A stretch of DNA of 64,000 nucleotides from an uncultured Lachnospiraceae bacterium (GCA_947588995.1 CANPZI010000001.1:1-64000); one strand, 5' to 3'. Shown: positions 45,578 through 54,182, numbered from the stretch's first letter. The notes: generated from the letters alone by a model not told the origin. Numbers and translations: made by a program.

Positions 45578-45760
45578 TCACTCTGCATACTCTTTTAATT
45601 TCTCCCGTATCATTTGCATAGCCTCATCATGCCGCATTATGTGTCCTCTTTTCATAGCGTCTATGCCTTTATCAAGTTCGTAAAACAATCCTCTTTCTTG
45701 TTCCATTTTATCACTTTCAATTTCTCCTTGCGATTTCATCAAATGCGCCCTCTCATAATT
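45578..45760 (-). pseudogene. 3' remnant of a type II antitoxin gene
   Basis: A reading frame ending at 45578 encodes an acidic helical C-terminal segment of about 60 residues (FYELDKGIDAMKRGHIMRHD, then EAMQMIREKL), typical of the C-termini of Phd/YefM-like antitoxins. The first possible ATG is at 45739, but the frame stays open upstream (YERAHLM) until it reaches copy 2 of the toxin repeat, where similarity to an antitoxin ends. The N-terminal DNA-binding half is missing. Insertion or duplication of the toxin cassette most likely truncated it. A short product from 45739 cannot be excluded. Confidence 0.55.
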
Positions 45761-45800
45761 TTTTGTTGAATTTTCTACTCATATGTGATACATTTAACTT

Positions 45801-45905
45801 ACAAATAGGGAAAGTCATAGAAGCGGCTCTACCCCTAAATGAACAGTTATACCGCTGTAAGCGGCAAGCCGTCACTATCGGAAGTAGTGGCGGCTATCTC
45901 TTTCC
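45801..45905 (+). ncRNA. Predicted antitoxin RNA of toxin copy 2
   Basis: The same design as copy 1: promoter TTGAAT-17-TACATT at 45766-45794, the short CCGCT/AGCGG hairpin, then a terminator stem enclosing GAAGTAGTGG and a T-rich end. A few base changes fall in loops (for example GCGGCAAGCC for GCGGTCAGCC), so cross-regulation between the two copies is likely. Confidence 0.62.
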
Positions 45906-45983
45906 CTTGAAAATCTGATAACACAGACCGACAAGGGCAACAATCAGTAACAGTAATTGGATTAACTCCGCATATGTAACCAT
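45894..45983 (-). CDS. Small hydrophobic type I toxin (putative holin-like toxin), copy 2
   Basis: A 29-residue peptide identical in sequence to copy 1, with the same AGGAGGG site and anti-Shine-Dalgarno elements. Its promoter is TTGAAT-17-TATATT at 46084-46112 on the minus strand. Tandem identical type I loci raise toxin gene dosage, which a shared antisense RNA could still silence. That both are intact argues for recent duplication or for selection. Confidence 0.75.
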   Translation of the reverse strand: MVTYAELIQLLLLIVALVGLCYQIFKGKR

Positions 45984-46083
45984 TGCAGTCACCCTCCTTT
46001 CTTTCGTCTAGAGGGCTACTCGAACCCTCCGAAAGAGCAGAGGAGTAAAGCCGCCTTTGGCTCTATGACTTTCCCATATCGAC

Positions 46084-46112
46084 AATATATCACATATTTC
46101 TGTCCCATTCAA
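46084..46112 (-). promoter_or_regulatory. Promoter of the toxin mRNA, copy 2
   Basis: On the minus strand, TTGAAT (46107-46112) and TATATT (46084-46089) are separated by 17 bp, exactly as in copy 1. Confidence 0.75.
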
Positions 46113-46258
46113 TAGTAAATAAGATATAATAGCAGTCAAATATTAATAGCAGTCGTGAAACTACCCGTAGAAAAATGTTGGTATTTAAATTTTGTGGGGA
46201 ATTCATGATACAATATCCTGTGTGATCGGGCAAGATGGAAAAGTGCAATGATATTGTC

Positions 46259-46561
46259 TTATATATTCCGTCCCTGATACTGTATCGTTACTACATAAAC
46301 AATTTTATTAAGTTCATCAATACGAAAAATAGCGATGTAGTTGTCGATCAGCAGCTGTCTGTATCCCTTTCCGGCATATCTGCCCTCATTTCGTTCCTGA
46401 TGAGACTGCGGAAAAGTATTCAGGCATAAAACTGCTCTTTTGATTCGGTCTATCTGTCCCTTAGCATTTTCAAAATCCAATTTCTCATTTGCAATATACT
46501 CATAAATATGATCTAATTCCCGAATTGCTCTAGGACTGACCTTTACTTTGTACTTATCCAA
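46259..46561 (-). CDS. ParE/RelE-family toxin of a type II toxin–antitoxin pair
   Basis: A 100-residue toxin of the RelE/ParE superfamily. YKVKVSPRAIRELDHIYEYI opens the fold, GYRQLLIDNYIAIFRID is the typical central strand pair, and IVYVVTIQYQGRN ends it. The start is taken as a TTG at 46561, which overlaps the antitoxin stop (TTGGATAA) with GGAGAAG upstream and gives the family-typical N-terminus; an ATG at 46585 gives eight extra residues. Whether it targets mRNA or gyrase cannot be decided from sequence. The pair is intact, unlike the remnant at 45578. Confidence 0.85.
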   Translation of the reverse strand: MDKYKVKVSPRAIRELDHIYEYIANEKLDFENAKGQIDRIKRAVLCLNTFPQSHQERNEGRYAGKGYRQLLIDNYIAIFRIDELNKIVYVVTIQYQGRNI

Positions 46562-46817
46562 AATGTTTCTTCTCCAACTCTGCAAAAACTATCTCTGCGT
46601 CAACTGCCTCTGCTCCGTTCGCCATTTCCTGCTCGGACTCGAAAATTGCTTGATCAATACGATTGATTTTTGCAAATTTATCGTATAATTCACTACTCAT
46701 TACAACCAGATCGCTATATCCATTTTTGGTGATAAAAATAGGCTCCTGTTCCTTATGTGCGATATTGGAAATCTCGGTCGTATTGCGTAAATCCTTAATA
46801 GGCATAATAAGCGGCAT
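46554..46817 (-). CDS. Phd/YefM-family antitoxin
   Basis: An 87-residue antitoxin. The N-terminal half is the Phd/YefM DNA-binding fold (MPIKDLRNTTEISNIAHKEQ, then PIFITKNGYSDLVVMS); the acidic C-terminus would wrap the toxin. The ATG at 46817 has GGAGG upstream. It overlaps the toxin gene, indicating coupled translation. Its promoter (46845-46873) contains a short palindrome suited to autoregulation. Confidence 0.88.
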   Translation of the reverse strand: MPLIMPIKDLRNTTEISNIAHKEQEPIFITKNGYSDLVVMSSELYDKFAKINRIDQAIFESEQEMANGAEAVDAEIVFAELEKKHFG

Positions 46818-46844
46818 AACGTTTTCCTCCTTCAAGCAAACACA

Positions 46845-46873
46845 ATTATAGCATAATTATGCCCATTCAGCAA
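46845..46873 (-). promoter_or_regulatory. Promoter of the Phd/ParE-type pair with operator palindrome
   Basis: On the minus strand, TTGCTG (46868-46873) and TATAAT (46845-46850) are separated by 17 bp. The spacer holds the perfect palindrome CATAATTATG (46852-46861). Confidence 0.75.
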
Positions 46874-46982
46874 CAGAAATATACTCTTTCAAATCCATAT
46901 GCAAGTTTCACTCGTTATCGCGTCATTCGCCAAATTGACAAACAAATTTGTCAGCTTGGCTCATTGCTCGCATAAATGAAAT

Positions 46983-47004
46983 GAGAGGGAATGATTTCCC
47001 TCTC
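46983..47004 (-). terminator. Hairpin after the deacetylase remnant
   Basis: A perfect 9-bp stem, GAGAGGGAA with TTCCCTCTC, with a 4-base loop, followed on the minus strand by ATTTCATTT. It is the likely terminator of the original deacetylase gene. Confidence 0.6.
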
Positions 47005-47049
47005 ACATTGCTCACGCTGTTTCTATATCTCTCATCTCACATTCTCACC

Positions 47050-47295
47050 TCAGCTTCCAATCTGTCTCCCCTCATGGTCCAGATGATAATTGTCCCGATA
47101 GATCAGCTCCGAGATCGGCACGATCTGATAGCCCTTTTCCTCCAGCGTCGTAATCAGCGTGTCCAGCGCGTCCGCCGTGTACTTCGCGCCGTTGTGGCAG
47201 AGGATGATGCTGCCATTGCCGAGGTGCTTGTGTTCCGTGACCGTCTTGATGATGGAATCCACGCCGTAGTCCTTCCAGTCGAGAGAGTCCTCATT
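47050..47295 (-). pseudogene. 3' remnant of a polysaccharide (NodB-type) deacetylase
   Basis: About 80 residues match the C-terminal end of peptidoglycan/polysaccharide deacetylases: DSLDWKDYGVDSIIKTV, NGSIILCHNGAKYTADALD and YQIVPISELIYRDNYHLD. The normal enzyme is 250 residues or more. The similarity stops at about 47295, just before the third copy of the repeat tail (47321-47413), so the 5' two-thirds was lost in a rearrangement. The frame continues a few codons into unrelated sequence. The base composition is like the core genome, unlike the AT-rich surroundings. Confidence 0.8.
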
Positions 47296-47320
47296 TGATA
47301 CAAATATAAGCAAAGAAAAA

Positions 47321-47413
47321 AATATAATAGCAGTTGCGAAACTGCCCGTAGAAAATGCCAGTATTTAAGTTTTGTGGTAGGATTATTATACAATATCTTA
47401 CTCAATCGGGCAA
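47321..47413. repeat. Third copy of the repeat tail, without a toxin locus
   Basis: About 93 bp matching the tails of copies 1 and 2: ATATAATAGCAG, then GAAACTGCCCGTAGAAAA, a TTTTGTGG block and ATACAATATC, ending GGGCAA. It carries a small internal deletion relative to the others. It abuts the deacetylase remnant. Confidence 0.8.
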
Positions 47414-47756
47414 CCCCCTCTTTTCCGTCTCTTCTTTTCCTTTTCCATAACTGTTACCTCTACATATTCCAAATTTGCCAGATACATAATAATTGCATCA
47501 CACCATTTCCAACCAGTCTTATTTCTGCCTTCAGATTTTTTCACCCCATCTGCAGCCCTTTCCTTTTCCAAATCCTCAAAAATCCATTCCGAAAACTCCA
47601 AAATCAACCAAAAAAATAAATTTTTACTTTTTTGTACCTAAAAAATCCTGATTTTTCAGGGTAAATTTCGACCTCTATTTTTTCACCATTTTCAATATTT
47701 TTTTCCTCAATCTTATCTTGAAACTTTTGGGGACAAAATTTCTCTCCTGTTTTCAT
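47398..47756 (-). other. AT-rich stretch with two overlapping small reading frames
   Basis: A 50-codon frame (47604-47756, starting MKTGEKFCPQKFQDK) and a 69-codon frame (47398-47607, TTG start, rich in K and E) overlap by a few bases, as in a coupled pair. Neither has a good ribosome binding site or a recognised family, and the second ends inside the repeat tail. They may be remnants or chance frames. Confidence 0.25.
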
Positions 47757-47775
47757 AAAATTTCACCAACAGCAA

Positions 47776-47807
47776 AGAGGCAGCTGCTCCAATAACGCAG
47801 CTGCCCC
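47776..47807 (-). terminator. Terminator-like hairpin after the gene at 47838
   Basis: GGCAGCTGC and GCAGCTGCC form a GC-rich stem with a loop of about nine bases; the following minus-strand bases (CTCTTTGCTG) are only moderately T-rich. Confidence 0.55.
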
Positions 47808-47837
47808 TCATAACAGGGATAACAAACTTTTCCTTCG

Positions 47838-48035
47838 CTATACGCTCTTTCTGATCCGCTTTCTCAATGCCACACATATAGCCTCTGCACACTCCAGATT
47901 GTCATTCATCTGCATATCGTTCGGCAGATCGATCTGCGCAATCTGCCTGTTGTCCCCGTCCGGAAGTACCGCCCAGATCCCCAGCGTTGCAGGTGTCAGC
48001 ATCTTGGGTACCAGCTTAATATTGTTCCGCATCAC
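47838..48035 (-). CDS. Small protein of unknown function (element-borne)
   Basis: A 65-residue soluble protein with no family I recognise (LVPKMLTPATLGIWAVLPDG). It overlaps the stop of the 78-residue gene upstream by four bases, so the two are translationally coupled. A GC-rich hairpin follows. The pair marks the left end of the AT-rich minus-strand region and is probably accessory to the mobile element. Confidence 0.6.
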   Translation of the reverse strand: MMRNNIKLVPKMLTPATLGIWAVLPDGDNRQIAQIDLPNDMQMNDNLECAEAICVALRKRIRKSV

Positions 48036-48268
48036 ACATCACCTCTTTCTGTACCGAACACACCGCTAAGGCCACCGTTTTCTGCTTTTCCAAATATTTC
48101 CCTGTCAGCCATGACAAGGAAACGTTTCCCGTAATCTTCCAGCGTATCAATCACTATCCTTTCATTGACATTTATGGTATCAATGCAGATCGTAGAGCGC
48201 ATGGTCTTTTCCACCATGGCATTTTCATTCAGTACGGATAAGTCCTGCTGGTATTTGTACTTTTTCAT
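48032..48268 (-). CDS. Small protein of unknown function (element-borne)
   Basis: A 78-residue protein with a central STICIDTINVNERIVIDTLED segment and no membrane helix. The ATG at 48268 has GGGGGTG upstream, and the gene overlaps the next one (ATGA). An upstream TTGTCA and TATGAT-like pair near 48275-48310 could be its promoter. I do not recognise the family. Confidence 0.6.
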   Translation of the reverse strand: MKKYKYQQDLSVLNENAMVEKTMRSTICIDTINVNERIVIDTLEDYGKRFLVMADREIFGKAENGGLSGVFGTERGDV

Positions 48269-48345
48269 AATACACCCCCTGAATCATAAATTTTTATTTC
48301 TATTGACAAATCGGCTCCCTTATCCGTTTTCTGCCTACGCATGTA

Positions 48346-48388
48346 AAAACCTCTCCCGACTTTCAGTCATCAGGAGAGGCCTTTTTCA
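48346..48388 (-). terminator. Terminator of the 49192–48435 unit
   Basis: A stem CCTCTCC with GGAGAGG around a 16-base loop, with T runs on both sides. It lies about 50 bases past the stop of the 42-residue gene. Confidence 0.8.
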
Positions 48389-48434
48389 ACTATTTTTTTG
48401 TAAGTGTACCAGCAATTTTCCCATACCCATACCT

Positions 48435-48563
48435 TTAATCATCATCAAGGACATTCTTTACTGCCGCTTTTACCGCACGGAACAGACTCTTGACAATGTA
48501 AATCTGCGCCGCTGTACAGATCTGGATACAGGTGATAATCACAAACACCGATAAAGCATCCAT
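48435..48563 (-). CDS. Small membrane protein of unknown function
   Basis: A 42-residue peptide with an N-terminal transmembrane helix (MDALSVFVIITCIQICTAAQ) and a charged C-terminus. It starts two bases after the stop codon of the 208-residue gene, with GGAAGG just upstream, so it is probably co-translated with it. No family is recognised; the coupling is the main evidence. Confidence 0.5.
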   Translation of the reverse strand: MDALSVFVIITCIQICTAAQIYIVKSLFRAVKAAVKNVLDDD

Positions 48564-48565
48564 CC

Positions 48566-49192
48566 TCAATCACCTTCCTTTCCTGCAGGAGCTTTCTTTG
48601 CTGCCGCTGTATCTGCCTTCTGCTCATTTTTCTTTGAAGGCTCCGGCTTGGTATCCGGCTTATTGCCCTTTGCATCCCCTGCCACAGTCTCATGCATCAC
48701 TTTGACAGGCTCTTTCCGTTCAGGCTCCGCCTTCTTATCGACAGTTTCCATTACAGCTGCCTCGACTTTCCCATCTTTAAGCCTTACGCCGCCTGTCAGA
48801 ACTCCAAGTGCCAGATATGCCTTTATTTCTTCCTCTGACAATACGGCCTGTTCAAACTTATTGGAGATACACTTATAAACGTTCTCTCCTTTCCGGCGCT
48901 CAACTCCCCAGCAGATATAGGACATATTTACGGAGCTTTCACTTTCCATACTCCTGTAATTCCCTATATGCCTGTGTTCCATAATGGAAGTGGTAAAGAA
49001 GTTTTCCCTGTCTGCCTCAAGTTCTCCGCTCCTGCCGATGCGCAGTCCGTAAACCTTATCCCTGCCGCCCATGATCATGTCGGTAAGCTGTCTGGAAGTG
49101 TATTCCTCGATACAGCGTCCGTTCCACACTTCCCAGCCAAGTTCTCTGTTCCCCAGCATTACCCTGTTTACAACCACATTCATCTTACACAT
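48566..49192 (-). CDS. Element-borne protein of unknown function with charged low-complexity tail
   Basis: A 208-residue protein. The first about 150 residues form a compact domain (MNVVVNRVMLGNRELGWEVW, SRQLTDMIMGGRDKVYGLRI) with a conserved-looking NMSYICWGVERR segment. The last about 55 residues are K/E/A/P-rich and unfolded. GGAGG precedes the ATG at 49192. I do not recognise it, but proteins with this start are found in Lachnospiraceae integrative elements. Confidence 0.65.
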   Translation of the reverse strand: MCKMNVVVNRVMLGNRELGWEVWNGRCIEEYTSRQLTDMIMGGRDKVYGLRIGRSGELEADRENFFTTSIMEHRHIGNYRSMESESSVNMSYICWGVERRKGENVYKCISNKFEQAVLSEEEIKAYLALGVLTGGVRLKDGKVEAAVMETVDKKAEPERKEPVKVMHETVAGDAKGNKPDTKPEPSKKNEQKADTAAAKKAPAGKEGD

Positions 49193-49421
49193 AACTTATC
49201 CCTCCATAATTGAATTGTTTTTAGGAATGTTTTCATCATTCCCTTCATTGCATGACAATCTTAACGCCGGGGATATTGCTGGACAAGACGTGATTATGCA
49301 AGGAGTTTTACCGCCAGAATACAGCGTTTATTAGTGATTGTGCCGGACATAAAAACGGAGCGCATAGATATTCTACACGCCCCGGCACCTTTACTGTACT
49401 GTTTTTATCCGGCAGGATTAT

Positions 49422-50234
49422 TTACGCCATCTGCATTGCCTGACTTTCCAATTCCCTTACTGTGTCAAGCGGCAGTTCTGTATAATCAGCTATATCTTCC
49501 AGTGACATTTTTCCTGCCTTAATCATACGAACAGCCATCTTTTTCGCCTTGTTCAATTCCGCTTCATTCCTCATATCTTCTAACATCTTGCACATTGACT
49601 TCACTCCTTCCTTATCCTGCTTGAAATACCTTGCTTTCTCTGCAAGCACTTCATAATTCATATCATCGGGATCCGTACATGAAAAATCGTGCATCAGCTT
49701 TCCAATCTCGTCATCTCCCCTATATTTCCCATTGACATATATTATATGCGAACCATCGCCAAACAATTCTTTTCCGCTGTCTGTTTCCACATACCGCTGT
49801 ATATGGTATACCGCCTGATTTTTCCCCAGAACATCATTTTCCGTAATGAAAACAACATAACTGTCGGGAATATCTTCCGTATCATCTCCGGGCTTTAATA
49901 TATGCGCATCAAGCAGACTGCTGTTATGCCTTGCCCTCTTTGCTCCTGCTCCGGCATCGGAACGCTGAATCTCTATGTCCATTTCCTTGTTTTGGTTGTC
50001 TATCGCATGAACATCCAGTATGGCCGAGCGCCCCTGCAGATTTCTCAAAACTTCCTGCGTACGGACAGATTTAATTTTTATCCTCTGTCCTAAGACGATC
50101 CTGAGTATTAGTTCCACCGCATCATAATTATCCGCAAGGCAGACAGTCATAAAATCATCGTCCATATATCGGAGTAACCGCAGACGCTCTAAGTCCTGCT
50201 GGTGTATCTGCTCCGCTGTATTCAAAAGCACCAC
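49422..50234 (-). CDS. PD-(D/E)XK nuclease-family transposase-like protein (Rpn-related)
   Basis: A 270-residue protein of the Rpn/'PD-(D/E)XK nuclease family transposase' group. The active-site region is SAILDVHAIDNQNKEMDIEIQRS, with D and ExQ in place of D and ExK. The remainder shows the typical YVVFITENDVLG and a C-terminal helical tail of repeated AVRMIKAGKMS-type heptads. It starts at a GTG at 50234 (a second GTG follows). It is distinct from the gene at 150-1217, with shared fold but low identity. Such genes are often multicopy and mobile-element linked. Confidence 0.82.
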   Translation of the reverse strand: MVLLNTAEQIHQQDLERLRLLRYMDDDFMTVCLADNYDAVELILRIVLGQRIKIKSVRTQEVLRNLQGRSAILDVHAIDNQNKEMDIEIQRSDAGAGAKRARHNSSLLDAHILKPGDDTEDIPDSYVVFITENDVLGKNQAVYHIQRYVETDSGKELFGDGSHIIYVNGKYRGDDEIGKLMHDFSCTDPDDMNYEVLAEKARYFKQDKEGVKSMCKMLEDMRNEAELNKAKKMAVRMIKAGKMSLEDIADYTELPLDTVRELESQAMQMA

Positions 50235-50635
50235 CTACTTTCTTTTTTATTATAAACCGCAAACTCCATATTTACAATAAAATTCATCTGAATTATTCCA
50301 TGCCCGTCCTCAAAAATCAGCCCATTACATATCAATCTCCCCAAACCTCTTTCCGATAAAAATGCAGGAAAACAGCCAATGTCTCTGGAATGCTTTTGAT
50401 TTTTTCCCACTAGTCCAGCCCTATTATAACCCCCATGCAGCCTTATTTCTTACATGACAACAGATCCTCATAAACTTTCCAAAAATTTTAATATCCCACG
50501 CCTGAACCTGTTTTCATCATAACGATGCCCCTCTGTTTCATCGGCATATCATTCATATTACGCCTTTTATTTTAAGCGCAGAAACAGCCACCAAAAAATG
50601 GTGGCTGTTCTGTGCTCTGCTTTGTTCCTCTCTTT
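50235..50635. other. Gene-free AT-rich stretch upstream of the 270-residue nuclease
   Basis: Mostly AT-rich and without a supported gene; it contains the terminator of the large secreted-protein gene (50585-50612). A promoter for the nuclease gene is presumably here but was not identified with confidence. Confidence 0.4.
50585..50613 (-). terminator. Terminator of the 1142-residue secreted-protein gene
   Basis: AACAGCCACC and GGTGGCTGTT form a 10-bp GC-rich stem around a run of A (T on the minus strand), followed by T-rich sequence. Confidence 0.7.
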
Positions 50636-53600
50636 TTAATACAAGTCCTGAACTGTCAGGTTAGGTATCCAGAATCTTCTCGTCCAGTAGAAGTATTCAA
50701 GGTTGTGCATGGCAACTGTGCTGCCTTTGAATACTGCCATGATTTCAGGGTTGTCTGGTCCCCAGTTCTCGCTGTAATTGCGTGTCTTGAACTGTCCTAA
50801 CTCATAGGTTCCCTGCTGCTGCGCCTTGTTGTCATATTCCATACCAAACTGCTTACCTTTTGATTTTTGCTCCTGTGTCAGTTTAGGGTCTAGCACTTCT
50901 GTTCTTTCTGCCGGGTCAAGGAACCCTGTGGTTATCTTTGTTTCCTGGACGATAACCGTAATACCGTCAAACTCCTCATTGTACCACTCGCTGCCATTCA
51001 GCGCTTTATCGTCAAAGCAGTCTTTGTCATTTTTGTTCGTGTCGTCACCGTTGACAGACTGTTCTACCGCATCGATCAGCTTGTCTCTCACAAGGGTTCT
51101 CTCGTTTATTGCATTTGCTATTGCAGAATAAGCACCGTCATCCTCATATTCACTTGGCGATGTGTTGTCAATCGTCATATGGATTGCTCCATTTACATCA
51201 GAGTAGAATGTGTAAGTATGTGTCACTGTACTCTCAATGTTGACGTCATAATCGCCCCTGTTGCTGCCTTCACGCAAATCTCCGAAGTAATACTTCAAGT
51301 CATCCGATGAGCGCTTACCGCTTGTATTCAAACCATCCAGCGACTCGCCACGATTTACTTTCTGTCCATCGTCCCATGCATATTCGTCATGAACTTCGTC
51401 TGACTGCCATTGCTGCACATTTGTGTTATCAAGTGAGTTTGCTACGCTATGTACAAATTCTGAATGAGTTGACACACAATCCTCACGGGTTATAGAACCG
51501 GGGTCGCCACCTGTTTTCTCGCATTGTTCACGCCCATACCCGTCTGTGTAACATTGTAAGGTAGTGACATAAACTTCCTGTCTGTCAGATGTTTTTATCT
51601 TCAGGCCGAGCGTTGCACCGCCAGGCAGCACATTGTTGGTACCCCAGCAATTTGTTGCTAGGGCATGTGTACTCCATTGATTTGAGAGCAGCGACATGTT
51701 GGGCTGGTCTTTCTCGTCCCAATGTATTTCTGCATAATCGTTAGGATTGATGCTTCTTGTGTACTGACCTAGGACGTATGCTTTTTTCCAGCCTGCTGTT
51801 TTATTATTGAGAGTGTCGTGCCATCCAGCCCATCCAGATTCTCTTGTTTGGTATTTCATTAAAACGTATGGCAAAAATGAAATCTTGTTCTGTGAATTTA
51901 CCATACGTCCCGAATGAGTGTTCACAGTGTTATCCGCCCATCCCGGCAAGCCTGACGATTTTACTATCTTTGCTGAGTCGTCAAGGTCTGTATTTTCCCA
52001 GCCACCGTTAGGATTACCGCTATACGTCTCGATCTTAACTTTTACGTTGTTGACTGATAATGGTGTACTAAGTGTGTATTCCTCTGTATCATAGCAGATG
52101 CCAAACTCTGTATTGCATCTTGGACATTCCCACTGCTTCGTGTATTTTACTGTTGTCTGATAATCACCCTCTGGATCTTTATCGAAATAATTGTCGAAAT
52201 GCTCATAGTAATCATCCGTTTTTCTCATACCTTGCTTTGTATCTGCGATTGCAAATGCTTCCGATGATACGTTAGCTAATTCCTCATTAGCTGCTGTTGC
52301 ATTTACTATCCAACCACCAGCATTGGCTGTCTGTGCTACCGTGAGCTTATCTGCGCCTCGCATCAGTACACAGATGTAATCCCATGGTTTTTTCGCTGTT
52401 GTTTCATATATTGACTCGACTAACATTTCATCATCAGGTCTTTCTGTTCGACCCCAGTTGTCCTTTGGTTCGTATCTTTTCTGTGCATTTGGCTTATCCA
52501 TCTCGATTTCAACGCCCTCAAAATCGGAACGTGTCGCAACAATACTCGGGAAATTGGTTTTCTTAGTATTATAGAGTGAGAAATTGATTTTGTGTTCTTC
52601 CCATTTTGGCTCTGTACAATTACCTTCCTGTGTGTCGTCTACTTCTCTTGTTTTGGTCTGGCCTGTTTCGTCTGTGTATTCTTCCTCTTTCGTGTGTTCA
52701 CAGCTATGTCCTTCACATTCTTCAGGATGCGCTGGTGATTTCCATGTAAATTCATTCTCATATATCATTGCCATATCCAGCTTATTATCTGGGAAAGAAA
52801 ACCACACTGCACGACTAATCATCGATTGCGTCATGAGATAATTGTAATCTGTTTCTTCTTCGCCTTCATTCTTAATGCGTACCAATACCACATAAACAGT
52901 CTTTTCGTTTCTTTCAGGCGATAATGTGATGATCTTAGCGCCTTCGCCATGCTGCGGCCCATTCATGCTGCGCACCGACTTATAATCTATTGATGTATTC
53001 AGATCTGAATTGCTCGACCAATGTTCAAGATGCCATTCGTTTGGTTCCTCATCTATACTAATTTGGGGCACGCAATTGAGTTCCACATAAGGAGAGCCGT
53101 CTTGCTCCTCTCTAAGTAATGAGCCATTTTTCATATATTTGGTGTAGTAAACTTTGACCATGTTATAATGTCCGATCTTATTTGGCTGAGCGTCCTCCTC
53201 TTTCCCAGGACTACCATACTTGCTATCGTAGGTATGAATGCAGTCATCCTTTAATCGTATTGCTATCATACCATAACCAAGATTTTTATCACCTACTAAT
53301 GAATCGGATAATCTGCCATAGTACTTACTAAGTGCATGTTCTGTAGGAGGTGCAGGCAGCCCCGGCCACTGTGTGACTAAATATCCACTATCTGGCGCCA
53401 CTGAGTTATCACACCAGCCTATCTTACCATCATCCATGCCCTCTGAAGTATGTAATGAGGGCCAAGTTGTTACTGTTGCAGTGTAGATTGTTCCATAACT
53501 AGGGCCGGGGTTTACACTGTGACAGGTTACCACTTCTAAACAAAGGTAATATTTGCTTGGTTGCTCTTTTACTGTTTCTAGGACATCTAATCCCCATAAT

Positions 53601-54064
53601 GCCTTAATTACCTTTGTCCAATAGTAGGGGCTACCTTCTGTAAGAAGAGTATCTTTTACCAGTTCACCTTGAGGGGAACCAGTTGTTGTAAAAGGCCTAT
53701 CTATTAGTATATTCTTGATAGCAGTACATGCATCACCAAATTTTGTTGTAAGTGCCATTGTACCACTTAATGAGCCTGTAGGAACAAGGGTTGGAGCAAA
53801 GGGAGTTTGTCCATCTGTTGTACGCAAATATACAAGCCAACCTGTTTTTGCTGTAGATGGATAGCCTTCATTATCATGTTCATTAAGTTCGCCTGGGTGC
53901 TCTGTGCCGCTTCCGTTACCTTCTTCACTAGTAATAGGTTGTTCGGTTGCATAGGCAGTTAAACTTGGTTTTATACTTGCCATAATACCCAAAAATAACA
54001 GGAATGCCGCTGCACACACTATAAATGATTTTAACCTTATCATAATATGCTTTCTTGACTGCAT
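50636..54064 (-). CDS. Large secreted protein of unknown function (1142 residues)
   Basis: A 1142-residue protein with an N-terminal signal sequence (about residues 8-35, FIVCAAAFLLFLGIMAS, likely cleavage after TAYA). It is otherwise hydrophilic and rich in W, Y, T and D. It holds scattered cysteine pairs, notably WECPRCNTEFGIC (zinc-ribbon-like) and QCYTDGYGREQC. No LPXTG, C-terminal helix or lipobox was found, so it is released or held noncovalently. GGAGG precedes the ATG. It is directly downstream of the radical SAM gene but behind a hairpin terminator. I cannot assign a family; codon use is AT-rich like the element. Confidence 0.8.
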   Translation of the reverse strand: MQSRKHIMIRLKSFIVCAAAFLLFLGIMASIKPSLTAYATEQPITSEEGNGSGTEHPGELNEHDNEGYPSTAKTGWLVYLRTTDGQTPFAPTLVPTGSLSGTMALTTKFGDACTAIKNILIDRPFTTTGSPQGELVKDTLLTEGSPYYWTKVIKALWGLDVLETVKEQPSKYYLCLEVVTCHSVNPGPSYGTIYTATVTTWPSLHTSEGMDDGKIGWCDNSVAPDSGYLVTQWPGLPAPPTEHALSKYYGRLSDSLVGDKNLGYGMIAIRLKDDCIHTYDSKYGSPGKEEDAQPNKIGHYNMVKVYYTKYMKNGSLLREEQDGSPYVELNCVPQISIDEEPNEWHLEHWSSNSDLNTSIDYKSVRSMNGPQHGEGAKIITLSPERNEKTVYVVLVRIKNEGEEETDYNYLMTQSMISRAVWFSFPDNKLDMAMIYENEFTWKSPAHPEECEGHSCEHTKEEEYTDETGQTKTREVDDTQEGNCTEPKWEEHKINFSLYNTKKTNFPSIVATRSDFEGVEIEMDKPNAQKRYEPKDNWGRTERPDDEMLVESIYETTAKKPWDYICVLMRGADKLTVAQTANAGGWIVNATAANEELANVSSEAFAIADTKQGMRKTDDYYEHFDNYFDKDPEGDYQTTVKYTKQWECPRCNTEFGICYDTEEYTLSTPLSVNNVKVKIETYSGNPNGGWENTDLDDSAKIVKSSGLPGWADNTVNTHSGRMVNSQNKISFLPYVLMKYQTRESGWAGWHDTLNNKTAGWKKAYVLGQYTRSINPNDYAEIHWDEKDQPNMSLLSNQWSTHALATNCWGTNNVLPGGATLGLKIKTSDRQEVYVTTLQCYTDGYGREQCEKTGGDPGSITREDCVSTHSEFVHSVANSLDNTNVQQWQSDEVHDEYAWDDGQKVNRGESLDGLNTSGKRSSDDLKYYFGDLREGSNRGDYDVNIESTVTHTYTFYSDVNGAIHMTIDNTSPSEYEDDGAYSAIANAINERTLVRDKLIDAVEQSVNGDDTNKNDKDCFDDKALNGSEWYNEEFDGITVIVQETKITTGFLDPAERTEVLDPKLTQEQKSKGKQFGMEYDNKAQQQGTYELGQFKTRNYSENWGPDNPEIMAVFKGSTVAMHNLEYFYWTRRFWIPNLTVQDLY

Positions 54065-54149
54065 TATTGATACCTCCTAATTAAAAATAAAAATCTTCTT
54101 TTTTTGTTTATATTGTATTATTTTTGGTCTTAATTTTTTGACAAAATAA

Positions 54150-54182
54150 AAGAGACACTCTTTATCAGTGCCTCTTTTATCA
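54150..54182 (-). terminator. Terminator between the radical SAM gene and the large secreted-protein gene
   Basis: An 11-bp stem (AAAGAGGCACT with AGTGTCTCTTT) around a GATAA loop, flanked by T runs. It closes the radical SAM transcript and is also symmetric enough to act in both directions. Confidence 0.75.

Larger units (their letters stand above)
45761..46247. repeat. Toxin-locus repeat, copy 2
   Basis: Second copy of the block at 45052-45541, with few substitutions in the toxin part and more in the tail. Its left edge coincides with the break in the antitoxin remnant. Confidence 0.9.

Noticed and set aside
45052-46247. CRISPR array
   Set aside because: Only two long copies, without short regular repeats or unique spacers, and each copy contains genes.
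48445-48693. An 82-codon minus-strand frame across the end of the 208-residue gene
   Set aside because: Out of frame with two better-supported genes (48566-49192 and 48435-48563).
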